In this document: positions 10,600 to 21,088 of the stretch, one piece after another
How positions within the stretch are numbered: the stretch's first letter is position 1
How the letters are laid out: each line of letters opens with the position of its first letter
Assembly: GCA_015179045.1 (NCBI GenBank)
Contig: WHUZ01000028.1
Coordinates: 248,001 to 312,000 of the forward strand
Length of the DNA stretch: 64,000 nucleotides
Source of the DNA: Kalaharituber pfeilii
Taxonomy: Eukaryota > Ascomycota > Pezizomycetes > Pezizales > Pezizaceae
Direction: 5' to 3'
The notes under the pieces: generated by a model
What the model saw: only the letters and a program-made list of their open reading frames with translations
Told to the model about the DNA's origin: nothing
Databases searched by the model: none
Position numbers and translations under genes: made by a program

Positions 10600-11330
10600 T
10601 GTGGCCCTACCGCTGAGTAACACTCCGGCCCGCGTGTGGCCTTATTCTTTCCATCGGTACCGTGGTTACCACCACATATTCGTTCTCGGCTGCTGTCTCT
10701 GTTCTGTTTGCATTGCTCCGATGACCATCGCGTGGTCCGACCCCGCTATCCATGTGATCCCTTCCAAATTCCACTCTCCCTCCCTCGAGAACACCAAGTC
10801 TAACAGGGCAGCTCGTCGTTCCCCTCCCACTATCCTTGTCCATGTCCTCATCGATCTCTCCATCCTCTGACTCATCCCCAGCGCCCCATTCTAACCCTCA
10901 ATCTCTCCCCCCTCCTCTCTTGTCTGTCCGACCACTCCCTGCCATGACTATTACAGTCTCCTATCAATAGATCCGTCTGGCCAATTTTGTCTAGTTCCTC
11001 CTCCACGTCCGCCTCCCTGTTCCAGTATACGCCCGTCACTCTCCTGTTGCCCCCGCTCACTGTTATGTGTCTCTCCCCCCCTTCCACTTTCACCCCCCCC
11101 ATAACTGTTTTTCTTGCATAGGCCGCTATCCCCCCATCTTTAAAGGCGAGAAAATTGTCCCGAAGGCTGGGTGAAACGTCGTGCCTCCTTTTGGTGCCCT
11201 CCATGCCTCCGCGACAAACAATATATCTATTCTTCGGTCCGCCGCTTCCTGTAATGCGATGTCCGTTCCCACCACCGACTTCCCTACATTTTGATATGCA
11301 ATTCTCAACATGTCGTACGCTGCCTCCCTG
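10600..11330 (-). pseudogene. LINE ORF2 endonuclease domain, frameshifted
   Basis: AP-endonuclease-like domain read across three frames. The start, LRIAYQNVGKSVVGTDIALQ then DILFVAEAW (11311-11200), gives the first strand and the conserved Glu. GGIAAYARKTV and VTGVYWNREADVEEELD lie in a second frame. LLIGDCNSHGREWSD (about 10965-10925) gives the D-x-N motif, and GITWIAGSDHAMVI (about 10760-10715) gives the terminal S-D-H. At least two frameshifts occur, near 11140 and 10870. As it stands it cannot make a nicking domain. Confidence 0.75.
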
Positions 11331-11399
11331 GTGCCCTTTGGGGACGGAATTGTCGTTCATGTGGTCCTCTCCTGATCCAATCCTCCTTCCCTCTGGGCA

Positions 11400-13128
11400 C
11401 TGAACAGTACGGGTGGTGGTCGTTCGTGCGTTGGCAGCAGGGACATGTCTTTTTCCAACCCCCATTCAGATAAACTGGCTCCTCTGCCTCCTTCCTGCGT
11501 GGTGAACTCTTAAGATGGTCCGGCAGGTTGTGTTAGTTTGGGATCCACTCTATCACCTGCCCCACCTGGAAATGTACACAGTATCCCTCCGTGTACCTGT
11601 ACCTCCTGGCTTTGTCTGATTTCTCCTTCCCCACGTCCTCCTTCAACAAGCATTTCAGTCTCTCCCCTCTAAACTTCAGCCCGTCTCTCAGCACCTCTAC
11701 CACGTTGTCCGTGACGAAGAACGAGATCGCGCATCTGCCGTCCCTCGGCATCATCTGTTTCTCCGTCAGTCTCTTCGCCTTCCGTGGTCCCACCGTCCCC
11801 TTATTTTCTGCTTGTAATGATTCTCCGAATCTGTCGATGGACTCCGAATTCTCCAGGTCAAACGTGACCATCTCTACCATCCTGTTGTCCCAATCCACTG
11901 TCGCCTTCGACCCCGTTTTCCTGACTGCTTCCTGTAAATTTTTCAGGCTCCTCGGACCGTCCTTCTTCTGAGTGTCCCCATCAAAAGTATTCTCTCGTGA
12001 ACATGCTCTTTGTCCAGGATTATTCTCCTTATCTTATATGGACTATCTTCCCCAAGAAGCCGGTTTGTCTTCTCTCTGAAATCCTCCAATGCTTGGTTCG
12101 CTTCGTGCGGTTCGGTGCAACTCTCTCTCCAATTCGGGGCTCCAAACATTCTAGCCTGCCATAGATCCCTCGCCTTCCACTCCGACTTCGTTTGCTGCGG
12201 TTCCTGTGTTCCCTTCTTCTTCCTCAAATCCACTGTTTCCTGGCTCCTCCCTGCTATCTCCGCAAACGACATAGCTCTGGGGCCCGTCGGGACCTTATTT
12301 AGGAGGGTGGGTGCCCCTTCCTTTCTCTTCCCTTTTGGCCCTTTCGGGGCGTTGGGCGGTGGAGCGTTTGGGGCCGCGTTCCTCGTCCCGCTGGATCCCT
12401 CTTCCTGGTGACCTTCCTCTTCGTTCCCTACCGTCCCCCCCTTCCCTTCCTCCATCCCCCTCTCTCCTCCTGGTGCATCCGTCATTGGTACGTCTTTGTC
12501 TTCCCCTTCTTCCCCTGTCCCCCTTTCCTTTTCCCCCTCTTCATTGCTCCTCCCGCCCTCCCCCGCCTCCCCTCCTCTCTGGCTCTGGAGAGGTCCTTCT
12601 TCCCGCTCCCCTTCTCGGACCTGTGCCTCATTCCCTAGTCTGGTCTCCGTCGGTTGTTGCCCATTCGTGGTTTGTTCGTTGTCCTGTCCCGACCCGTCCT
12701 CCCCGAAGAAATCCGGGAATTCCAAGTCCGGGAAGCCCGGCAGTCTCTCCTTCAGCACCGTCTTCACATCCTCCAGTTTCGCCCCGGCCTTTTGTACCGA
12801 CTTATAAATCACTTCCATCGCTTTCGACATTCCTGTGTGCAACTCTTCTATCTCGCTCTCCTGAATCCTCCTCATCCTCCCCACCTCCTCCTCCTGCCGC
12901 GCCAGTCTCTCCCCTATCTCCCTTATGTCTCTGTGTATTTCTTCACTCACTCTTGTTAGGCTTGCGTCGATGCTGCGCTTCAGACTCTCTCTCATCATTT
13001 GCAGTCGAGCCTCAATGTTTAATTCCAGGTCAACTTTCTTCTCCTTCTCCTTCCATCCCCAGTACTCTCTCGCCGTCCCCTCTGCCCATAATCTTAACTC
13101 TATTTCCGCCTCATGAGTGAGGATAACC
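11400..13128 (-). pseudogene. LINE ORF1 (gag-like), frameshifted
   Basis: Read from 13128 it begins with charged coiled-coil sequence (YWGWKEKEKKVDLELNIEARLQ, SEEIHRDIREIGERLARQEEEVG). It continues through a Gly/Glu-rich, Pro-rich linker to a basic block ending near 11943. After a +1 shift near 11965 the frame resumes (SLKNLQEAVRKTG, GRCAISFFVTDNVVEVLRDGLKF) to 11533. A loose Cys/His cluster (KTCPCCQ) lies near 11445 in another frame. ORF1 proteins bind element RNA. This ORF1 does not resemble the ORF1 of the short F1 elements beyond composition. No initiator Met is visible at the left edge of the copy. Confidence 0.7.
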
Positions 13129-13194
13129 TAGTTTGTTTCCTTATCTGCCTGTAACAGAGAGATTCATGACCATTTTCCTCCGAGCATTAAGGGC

Positions 13195-13265
13195 TTCGGC
13201 CCGGGGGCCCTGCCACGGCGAACATCTCCACGCGGGGTTATGTGAAAAAAATTTTTTTAAAAAAG
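13195..13265 (+). mobile_element. F2 tail insertion, degenerate
   Basis: GGCCCTGCCACGGCGAACATC, CGCGGGGTTATGTG and an A run interrupted by T. Only a weak possible duplication (GAGCAT) is seen. Confidence 0.6.
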
Positions 13266-13403
13266 AATGAGCATCAGGACGGTTGCCCTTGATTTTGGTT
13301 TTACTTTCACTTCGTTTGTGTCCACCTACCTTACTAGCGGGCATCGTGGGTCTCCACGCTGTGTTTTTGTCCCTTTGTCTTTATTTCATTATTTCCTTTG
13401 TAC

Positions 13404-13440
13404 TATTCTCGCCATGGCCCATAGGGCGGTATGCGAAGTA
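13404..13440 (+). mobile_element. degenerate F1 tail
   Basis: TCTCGCCATGGCCCATAGGG followed by CGGTATGCGAAGTAATATT. No poly(A) remains and no duplication was found, so it is an old copy. Confidence 0.55.
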
Positions 13441-13544
13441 ATATTACATAACATGGTGGTGAGACCATGACTAGCTACCTTATACGGGCCGCAAGACAAT
13501 CACCTGTCGGACAAGACTGTCGTTCTGTTTACACGGTTGGAGGT

Positions 13545-13745
13545 CAGTGGGGGCCATGATTGAGTCCGAGCATACGAGCCGGATCCTGTGTGTGCACAAT
13601 GCTTAGCTATAGTGGTCCATGGCTTTGTATGCAGCTCCGTGTTATATATGTATGGCTCTGTAACCCTCCTCACTTTCTAGAAAGATTATCAAGAAATCCA
13701 GTCATGGCGTATCCTGCGTTATCCCTCTATTTTTCTAGTGTATAT
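13545..13745. repeat. dispersed repeat, copy 1
   Basis: A diverged inverted copy lies at 45015-45225. Shared blocks include TGGTCCATGGCTTTGTATGC, ATATATGTATGGCT and AGATTATCAAG. No coding sense or termini were identified. Confidence 0.65.
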
Positions 13746-13914
13746 ATAGAATTAGAACGAAGTATTCGATGTTGACTGGATGATGAATTCAAAAGCATGG
13801 GATGCTGTTCCTTTTAGGAAAATGGAACTGGTCGATACGCAGTGGCTAAGAAAAGTTGGAAATACATGCTTTGTAGGTGCCATTACATGAACTCAAACCA
13901 CGAGCATACTATAC

Positions 13915-14040
13915 TGACAAAACCTCTCGGGACAGGCACTTTCTGCCTGTACGCACACTGGCCGTTTTCCCACTTATGATCGCCTGGTCTCAGCCTGGGC
14001 CTCAGCTTGAGTCCGAGCTGGCCATGGAATTGCCCCAAAA
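13915..14040. repeat. dispersed repeat, copy 1
   Basis: About 125 bp matching the complement of 25152-25276 almost throughout (CTCGGGACAGGCACTTTCTG, GTACGCACACTGGCCGTTTT, GAGCTGGCCATGGAATTGCC). The function is unknown. Confidence 0.8.
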
Positions 14041-14640
14041 GATTTTTTGCGCACTGATGTAGTTGGTAGAGGCTTGCTACGCACGGATGAGGCTTGCAAT
14101 ATCCATGCATTTATTTTTTACACTAGACAAATACCTACTAGACGAGAACAACCTACTAGTAGGGATTGATTGATCGTCTCTATTTCTTTAGCCTCAAATA
14201 AATAAAATAACAACACACTGTACTAGTAATTGTTTTATTGCATACTTATCCATTTGCATTTTCATGACAGACATACTAGAATATAAGCTAACAACTACAT
14301 ATGCTCTATACTATATGCAAGGACCATAGGGCAGAAAGGTATCATGGTGAGAGGTATGTACAACAGCAGGTAGAAGTAGTGGTATATGAGTGACAGTGAG
14401 TGCGAATACCAGCAGGTGGTATGAGTGATAGTGTAATGGAGGTGGTAAATGCAGAGAGTTACCGTCTGCTAGGCTAAAAAGATACTTAACTAGCAATGCT
14501 TACTATACGACTGCAACGCCATCAGCTATCATACGTCGCTCATGTCATATTTGCATCAACCAATCGCCCATCTATGGTTGTAGTGAGCCCATAACAGGTA
14601 GCAAGAAATAGTCATAGTACTATATATCTGATATAACTGA
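14041..14640. other. no gene recognised
   Basis: AT-rich sequence with short frames only. Confidence 0.4.
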
Positions 14641-14823
14641 CTTTTGGCAAGCATAGAGAATTGCCAGTCCATTAGGTTAAAAAGACAGTTCAGAGTAGGG
14701 CAAAGGAGAAGGGGACCCACTAGTGGAACGCAAAGGATGAAATGGGCTTTTTACTTTCCTACGCTACGTAATTACTTTTTTGTTCTTCCTATTCCCTCTC
14801 CTTACTTATTCCCTATATACTTA

Positions 14824-14881
14824 ATATTGCCATAGCCCATAGGGTAGCATGCGAGTAATGATAAAAAAAAAAAAAAAAAAA
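14824..14881 (+). mobile_element. F1 tail insertion
   Basis: Hairpin with a decayed left arm (ATATTGCCATAGCCC, TAGGGTAGCATGCGAG), TAATGAT and poly(A). The 5' end of the insert is unclear. A body starting near 14640 is possible. Confidence 0.7.
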
Positions 14882-15234
14882 GATAGTTGGCTAGCAATAT
14901 CCGCTAGTCCTCTGTGCAATTCATAACTGCGATTATCATATATGACCATCCTATCGCATATATGTACTCAGTACATATTTGGCTGTGTACTGCTCTCATA
15001 CATGATACAAGTATTGTGCGCTCTACTCAGCACTTGCACTAGGTGAGCCTTAATATCTAATACATATTTGTAAACTACGTTCAGCAATGTGCTGAGTTGG
15101 CCTGCCTTCAAGGTCACAGGTCACCATAATCATAGTAGGTAGAGTGTCAGTGAGCGTTGCATGCATAAGATATACAAGTATAATAGCAATAAGTATCACA
15201 ATCAGTAACTCTATAGTTACTACTGGGAAAAGAG

Positions 15235-15439
15235 ATGGATGCTGAGAAGGTGAGGCTCAGTGGACGGTGGCTCAAATCGGTCCGGTATGAGTCGGAGAGG
15301 GGACGGAGGTAGGAGATACTGGGCGCCACCCGCATCATGGAGGAGTCCGCGGGCACTACATGTAGTTAGGCAGTTAAGTTTTTTCTTTCAGTTAAATAAA
15401 GACCCTCGCCATAGCCCATCGGGCGGACTGCGAGTATTG

Positions 15440-15474
<35 letters not shown>
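15235..15474 (+). mobile_element. 5'-truncated F1 ORF1-type retroelement
   Basis: It encodes only the last part of ORF1 (EKVRLSGRWLKSVRYESERGRR, stop at about 15309). It then has the ORF1-element 3' UTR (GGCGCCACCCGC, CTACATGTAGTTAGGCAG), the C:G-type F1 hairpin and about 30 A. The same 3' UTR ends the copy at 33766-33936. Confidence 0.8.
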
Positions 15475-15477
<3 letters not shown>

Positions 15478-15520
15478 TTACTACTCTATTGTTTTCATGC
15501 CCAGATAGCAAACCTATAAC

Positions 15521-15555
15521 CTCGCCATAGCCTTTCAGGCGGCATGCGAGTAATG

Positions 15556-15587
<32 letters not shown>
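15521..15587 (+). mobile_element. minimal F1 insertion: hairpin plus poly(A)
   Basis: The insert is 40 nt of F1 tail beginning exactly at the first base of the hairpin (CTCGCC), then about 27 A. It is flanked by a perfect 16 bp duplication ATAGCAAACCTATAAC (15505-15520, 15588-15603). This is the cleanest definition of the minimal mobile unit. Confidence 0.95.
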
Positions 15588-15588
<1 letters not shown>

Positions 15589-15603
15589 TAGCAAACCTAT
15601 AAC

Positions 15604-16640
15604 TTCATTGCGTAGTTCACAATTATGGAAGAGAGTAATGTCAAGATAATCTCACAAAAATGCAAGATTGGCAAAAAAAAAATATGCAGTATCAGAATTT
15701 ATAACTTAAAAAAGTAATTTTCAAAAATAGCTAGGTAATGCCCGCAGGTGGCTTGAAACTAGGGCACAGACTATGTCCTGGTGATTACCACTTGTCCCTA
15801 CTTGTCTAGCGTTAGGAAAAATGCATGGGTATTGTGGGGGCTACCGCTGCAAAAAAATCTTTCCAGAAAACCTTTTTTTTCCCCTGTTTTCATGACGCCA
15901 CTGAGATTTTTCCCCTGTTCAAGTTTCGGATGATCAACTAATACTATTTTATTTAGTCTATTCATAATATTACATATCATGACATTTCAATGCAATAAGG
16001 CATTGATTCTAGTGAAATATGCGACCTTTGAACTTCAATGTAGTCGCATATTGAGCTATAATACAATATATCTTGTCGCATATATTATATATATCTAGTT
16101 GCATATTTTATATATATTCTGGTTATATATTTTACATTCTAGTTGCATATTTTATTTCAAGTTCATAATACGAGAATATTACATAGAACTACAATATTAA
16201 AATGGATTAAATAAAGTTCTTATTTCTTAATTGCATTATTAAAGTTCAATATAATATTCTGATAGCATATTTTATTGTGAACTTGAAAAAAAATATGTGA
16301 CTAGAAATTATATATTGAATATGCAACTATATTGAAGGTTCAATGGTTGCATATTTCACTATAAATGAGTAGAATTAAGGATTTATTGCATTGGCGTACA
16401 ATGTTATGTAATATTATGAATAGACTAAATCTACGGAGTATTATAGTACTGAGTTACATCCCTCTTGGCGGCCACCTAACCCCTGTCAAAAAAGACCTTA
16501 GCAACAACCAACCATCTATTATAGTACTGAGTTACGAGAGAATGCCCGCTCGCTACGCTCGCAATGGGGGCAGAGCATGTAGGGGGAGCTGAGGCAGAGC
16601 TTGCAACCGGGGTTAGGGGCTCTGCAGTGCTGTCATGAAG
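15604..16640. other. AT-rich gene-free stretch
   Basis: Strongly AT-rich, with TATATATT-type repeats at 16060-16360. At 15840-15950 a segment (CCCCTGTTCAAGTTTCGGAT, GATCAACTAATACTAT) is the inverse of 25017-25075. GGCGGCCACCTAACCCCTG near 16470 recurs near 22655 and 22710. Confidence 0.6.
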
Positions 16641-16649
16641 TAGCAAACC

Positions 16650-16832
16650 CTTCACACAGGAGTTTCCAGGGATCTCTACTTGTATCTGGTATTGTCATTG
16701 TTGTTATTCTCACTTCCCCTTCACATAGGAGTTTCTGGGGATTTCTACTTTTATATCTAACTTTCCTTTTATTTCATATGTAACTAAACATCGCCATAGC
16801 CCGGAGGGCGGCATGCGATTAATGATATATAA
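16650..16832 (+). mobile_element. F1 element end with local duplication
   Basis: A 30-40 bp segment (CCTTCACA-AGGAGTTTC-GGGAT-TCTACTT) occurs twice, at 16650 and 16719. It is followed by CTTTTATTTCATATGTAACTA, as in the 7.2 kb element, then the F1 hairpin (A:T type, CCCGGAGGG loop) and a short A run. Confidence 0.65.
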
Positions 16833-16925
16833 AAAAATCTTTTCTGGCATACTCTTTCAGCCGCTTGCACATATGCTCCCTGAGAGACCCCACTCGCTTC
16901 GCTCGGGGGTCTATACAACTGCTAG

Positions 16926-17000
16926 GGGGGGTGGCGCACCTAGGGAAGTGACGCGCCTAGAGAAGTGACGCGCCTAGGAGGTGACGCGCCTAGGGTGATG
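16926..17000. repeat. GTGACGCGCCTAGGGAA minisatellite
   Basis: About five imperfect 15-17 bp units (GTGGCGCACCTAGGGAA, GTGACGCGCCTAGAGAA, GTGACGCGCCTAGGAG, and so on), next to the target of the following insertion. Confidence 0.8.
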
Positions 17001-17020
17001 CACCCCAGGGGGTGCCATCA

Positions 17021-17220
17021 TTTTTTTTTTTTTTTTTTTTTTTATATCATTACTCGCGTGCCGCCCTAGGGGCTATGGCGAGATTAGTTACATGAGATTA
17101 GATACATATGAAGGTAGAAGAAAAGGAATAAGAAAAGATCCTGTGTGTCTCCTATGCCCCTGCCCACTCCAAGATGTCTCTAAGTGGGTCTGTGTCCTTG
17201 CTCTTCGGAGGAGTGACCAA
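17021..17220 (-). mobile_element. F1 insertion, 200 bp
   Basis: Minus-strand insert starting with poly(T) and the C:G-type hairpin (CCCTAGGGG loop) and extending to 17220. It is bounded by the perfect 13 bp duplication GGGGGTGCCATCA (17008-17020, 17221-17233). The body (AAGATGTCTCTAAGTGGGTC) may be LINE 3' UTR or ORF2 end. Confidence 0.9.
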
Positions 17221-17411
17221 GGGGGTGCCATCAAGAGGAGAAAAACTGACAGAGGTGTACACTTAACACCGAAGGATAGCACTGTATTATCAAGACCCGC
17301 ACCTTTAAAATTGGTCTCTACTACAGTCTAACCTTGCTATACCGGACGCCCTAACACTACCGGACCGGACAAAAACCTCCAGACCCTGTCTCCATACAAA
17401 TAATATTTGCT

Positions 17412-17473
17412 TTAAACATCGTCATAGCCCATGGGGCGGCATACGATTAATGAAATAAAAAAAAAAAAAAAAA
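17412..17473 (+). mobile_element. minimal F1 insertion in MITE
   Basis: Just the F1 tail (TTAAACATCGTCATAGCCC to ATGAAAT) and poly(A), 62 bp, with the perfect 13 bp duplication AATAATATTTGCT (17399-17411, 17474-17486). It is younger than the MITE. Confidence 0.93.
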
Positions 17474-17540
17474 AATAATATTTGCTATACCGGACACACT
17501 AATACTAATACATCTTAGACTACTCCACTTTACCACTTAG

Positions 17541-17735
17541 ACTGGTTGTTTACCACTCTGCTGCCGTCAATGCTAACTACCACTACTGCTGCCGTTACTG
17601 CTGCCATTACTGCTGTCACCGCTACTGCTATCACTTGCTACCGATGCTGCCACCACTGCTGCCACTACTGCTACTGCCACTGCTGTCACCATTGCTGCTA
17701 CCACTGCTGTCGCTGCTGCTGCTGGAAGGCTGGAA
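17541..17735. repeat. imperfect (CTG/CCA/CTA) triplet repeat
   Basis: About 65 near-triplets of type ACTGCTGCC. Both strands are open because of the periodicity (Ala/Val or Ser/Gly runs), and neither frame looks like a gene. Confidence 0.8.
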
Positions 17736-18254
17736 CATTGTTGTAGAGTTTGCTGCTTCTTTGGTGTGAATTGATGGGCTTTTAGAGAAACAGTCAGCGT
17801 GACGGTGTAGCATGTTTTGGCTCTAGTCAATGCTTGTATATTTGATGCTCCCTAAGAGCTTGTAAGGCTTGACCTCTTCTAGGCGGTGAGACGGATGCAT
17901 GTTGAATAGACTTTAATTGAGTTAATGTTTGCTGCACTTGTTTATTTCCTACTCCAGTAATTTCTATACATATTTTTGCCACCTCTTTTTTACATTTGCG
18001 AAGCATTTTATTCTATACCGGAACCTTGCTATAGCAGACAAAAAGTGCCAGATTTTTACTCGTCCGGTATAGCAAGGTTAGACTGTATCCTTAGGTGTCA
18101 TATTCCTATCTGGATACTCGCATTCCTCCGCTGCAGTTATATTTACAACAACTGTATCTGTCAACTTTATCTAATCAACTACTCTAACTATAGCTAAAAT
18201 CCCACCACCACGCTCACTATCTCTTCTGAGCTTTCAACTTTCCCAGTTGCCCAC

Positions 18255-18475
18255 CCATCAACTACACCTTGCTGAATCACTTGCTGAATCGCCCGCTGAA
18301 TGGCCTGCTGAATCACTTGTTGAATTGGCTTCTGAATGTCCTGAATCCGCTGCTGAATCCCCCGCTCAAGTGCCTGCTGAATCCCCCGCTAAAGTGCTTG
18401 CTGAATCCCCTACCGAATCACTTGCCGAATCGCTTGTAGAACTACATGCTGAACTTGTTTGTTGAACTTTCTAAC
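18255..18475. repeat. 12 bp GCCTGCTGAATC minisatellite
   Basis: About 15 degenerate 12 bp units (CTTGCTGAATCG, CCCGCTGAATGG, CCTGCTGAATCA). The period is a multiple of three, so a plus frame reads AES/AESPAES repeats. Without flanking exons I do not call a gene. Confidence 0.75.
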
Positions 18476-19670
18476 TCATCTGCTAAGCTGCTAGTTAGCT
18501 CACATAATGAATTGCTTGCTGAACCCTTTACTGAATCGTATAGTGCATTCTCACTTACCTATTAGGCTATCCACCATAGCATTCAAGTTCCTCAAGTAGC
18601 AAGTTTAGTAGAGTACAACCCGATAACCTATAATTTTTTCAGTATTAATATAGTAGTGCCAATGGAATAAAAGTGACTCTTACCTTTGCATTGTCAAGTT
18701 GCGGAGTTGTAAAGGGGTGAAGGTGAGGAGGGAGTTTTAAGATACTGTGGTTCACCACTTTCCCGGACACACCACTTTCCCGGACACGTTTGCCACCAAA
18801 AGTGCACAACTTCAACGACCAACATCTCAACAACCACGAGGAACTACAACATTCTGAGTATAACAGGAGAAACTACTTAAGCTAATCTCACACATCTATG
18901 CCCTTCTAACATGAATAACAGACCCGACACTTTCAGTATCACTTGAGTCATTTTGCTCATCTTCAGCCTCCTCCCTATCCTGCCCCTGCTCCTCATTTTC
19001 TGTCTCGTCCTGCCCCTCCGGCTCCTCCTGCCCATCCTGCTCAGCTTCCTGTGGTCTATCTTCATCCTCCTGATCCTCCTCAGAGCCAGTGAGCTCATCT
19101 CGTTTGCGCTTTTTACCCCGTTTAGCTGCCTTTGCTGCTGCCTCCTCCTCACGAGCCTTGACAGCCTCTAGTGCCTCAATGCTGCTCATAAGCACTGCCG
19201 TGACCTTTAGTTTACGGCGATCAGACTTAGGCTTATCCTTCAACAAAGATCTAAGACGTTGCACCTCAATTTGAGCTATGTCACGCTCTGCCATAGCAAT
19301 TTCAGCTGCATGGCTAAAATGTTTCAGTGCTGACTCTGTAGTTTGCGAGAATATCTCCGGACCTTGGAGAGTCTGCTTGGCATATCTGCGTAGTGTTCGT
19401 GGCGTCTTTGGGGTAGCAGGAGTAGGAATCGTGATTGGTGGAGGAATAGATGCTTTCTGAGGCGGAGAGAGGTTGTATTCATGGTAAACCTTGTTAGGAT
19501 TAAAGGGGATAAGTCCAGTTGCTCGGAAGGAATTTTTAAGCGTGTGGCGAGTGTAGGCTTTATCTCTAGCTGCTTTGAAGATCGTATAGAAGGACTCTTT
19601 ATTGATGCTGATTCGTCCTTCACCCATGTTGTATACTCTTTGGACTTCCTGTTTATAGTAGGTACTCAAC

Positions 19671-21088
19671 TTCGACACACTCACATCCCCAACCACCACA
19701 GGATGAGCGTTTGGAAGTGACTCCACAACCACAACGCTCCCCCCGCTGAAACCTACATAGATCGAAAGCTCTCAGCGAGCTGAGTCTTTTGATCTAATTT
19801 TTATTCTCAAATACCGGACAGTGCGATTTTCCCCCGAGGGGCGAAATCTCGAGAATCCCTCAGCTCACCACCTCCGTTGCCAACACATCACCCACACCCC
19901 GCTGGTGCCAAGCGCCTATCAACATCCACGGATAAGGACTTACAGCCAATCATGCCTAAGGGAAAGAAGAAAAGTTCGACCCTCCCCCCGCCGCCCCCTC
20001 CCCAAGCGACGGTGTCCTCTCCCCAGGCGACGGACCCGCCGGACTTCGACAAACAGTGGCTGGATCAGTTAGACAAACTAGCCTCCGCAGGCACAAGCTG
20101 GCAGGCAGTCATCGCGGCATTATGGAAATACAGAGCACAAGACAACAATCCCCCGGGACCAGGCGCGACACTATTCATCCGGATCGAAGAGCGCTCAGCA
20201 GCGGTATACGGCTTAAAGCCGGGACAGTGCCTCCCCTCCGAGGAACACGGGATCCTGGCCCCACCTCCGCCTCAGCCAATGGGGTTTAGCCCCATCACAA
20301 CCATAGCCACGGCACCGGAGCTTCAAGAGACTCAGCCACTGGGGTTCAGCCCCATAACGAACGTAGACACACCACCGGCGGAACCAAGACCGGAAGCCTC
20401 CGACTTCCACCACTACCAATTATTATCGCAGGAACCCATCCCCAAAGCGACAACACCTCCTGCAACACCCAACCCCACCAACCCGACCCCTCCCAAGTCC
20501 ACCAGGAGGAAAAGGACCAAGGGAAAAAAGAAACCGCTGGTCCCGGTCGAACGGGAGGTCTCCCCAGCCTCCCCAACACCCGAACCGACATCAACTCCCA
20601 CCCCTGCACCACGACAAAAAACAACCCCAAGCACCATCACGCCCCCGAAGCCAGACACACAGCCGTCCCTCTCCCCAAACCACAGGCATCGTCATCCATG
20701 GCGTCGCCACCAGGAGAAACTTGGAGAAGGTGAGAAAATGGCTTGAGGAAGACAACCAGACCCTAGACAAAAAGACATCGGGCATCCGATGGTTGCGACG
20801 GAAGCAGACACTTGACGAAGAAGGCAAGACGGCTAGCTCCATAGTCTTATACACGAAGACAAAGGTGGAGCCCGGAAAGGTCAGGCTTGGCGGGAAATGG
20901 TTGAAGTCGGAGGTGTACGAGCCAGACAGGAAAAGGGTTTAGACGGGCTCGACACCATGCGTCAGACATCCCTCCCTTGTTTCAGACACTCTCTTGTACC
21001 TAGTTGGATAGTTAGGCAGTTTACTTATACCTCGCCATAGCCTTTTAGGCGGCATGCGAGTAATGAAAGAAAAAAAAAAAAAAAAAAA
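19671..21088 (+). mobile_element. full-length ORF1-only F1 retroelement inserted in transposase
   Basis: Flanked by a perfect 18 bp duplication TTATAGTAGGTACTCAAC (19653-19670, 21089-21106). It has the 5' UTR shared with 6103 and 42108 and an ORF1 from about 19952 (MPKGKKKSSTLPPPPPP) to 20746. A frameshifted C-terminal block follows (GIVIHGVATRRNLEKVRKWL, RLGGKWLKSEVYEPDRKRV, ending 20942). The 3' UTR (AGTTAGGCAGTTT), C:G hairpin and poly(A) complete it. There is no RT and no space for one, since ORF1 runs directly into the 3' UTR. Confidence 0.93.
19952..20942 (+). pseudogene. ORF1 (gag-like) of F1 element, one frameshift
   Basis: The N-terminal two thirds is Pro/Thr/Lys-rich, with a folded-looking segment (DFDKQWLDQLDKLASAGTSW, AVIAALWKY, FIRIEERSAAVYGLKPGQC at about residues 30-95). 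The conserved C-terminal block of about 85 aa lies one frame away after about 20680. In the 41005-41895 copy both parts are in one frame, which shows this is a frameshift and not two genes. A role as an RNA-binding ORF1 protein is inferred from position and composition. Confidence 0.75.

Larger units (their letters stand above)
7490..13128 (-). mobile_element. 5.6 kb Tad1-like LINE with F1 tail
   Basis: On the minus strand the order is ORF1 (13128-11400), endonuclease (11330-10600), reverse transcriptase, RNase H and zinc motif (10342-7694), 3' UTR, F1 hairpin (A:T type) and poly(A) ending at 7490. This order fits a non-LTR retrotransposon of the Tad1/I group. ORF1 is open at its 5' edge, so the copy is probably truncated within ORF1. 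ORF1 and endonuclease have frameshifts while the RT frame is open. It is the only candidate autonomous source for F1 tails in the window. Confidence 0.85.
17324..18085. mobile_element. 762 bp TA-flanked MITE (Tc1/pogo type)
   Basis: Perfect 25 bp terminal inverted repeats begin CAGTCTAACCTTGCTATACC (17324-17348, 18061-18085) and are flanked by TA on both sides. The TA target and CAG terminus fit the Tc1/mariner/pogo superfamily. No transposase frame is present. The interior holds a triplet repeat and a nested F1 insert. Near-terminal copies of CTATACCGGA recur inside both ends. Confidence 0.85.

Noticed and set aside
10872..11465. 197 aa frame as an independent gene
   Set aside because: Its second half is the middle of the LINE endonuclease and the first half is out of frame with it.
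12311..13120. 269 aa Ser/Pro/Leu-rich plus-strand frame
   Set aside because: Antisense of the charged, low-complexity LINE ORF1.
17546..17830. Ala/Val- and Ser/Gly-rich frames
   Set aside because: Translation of a triplet repeat inside a MITE.
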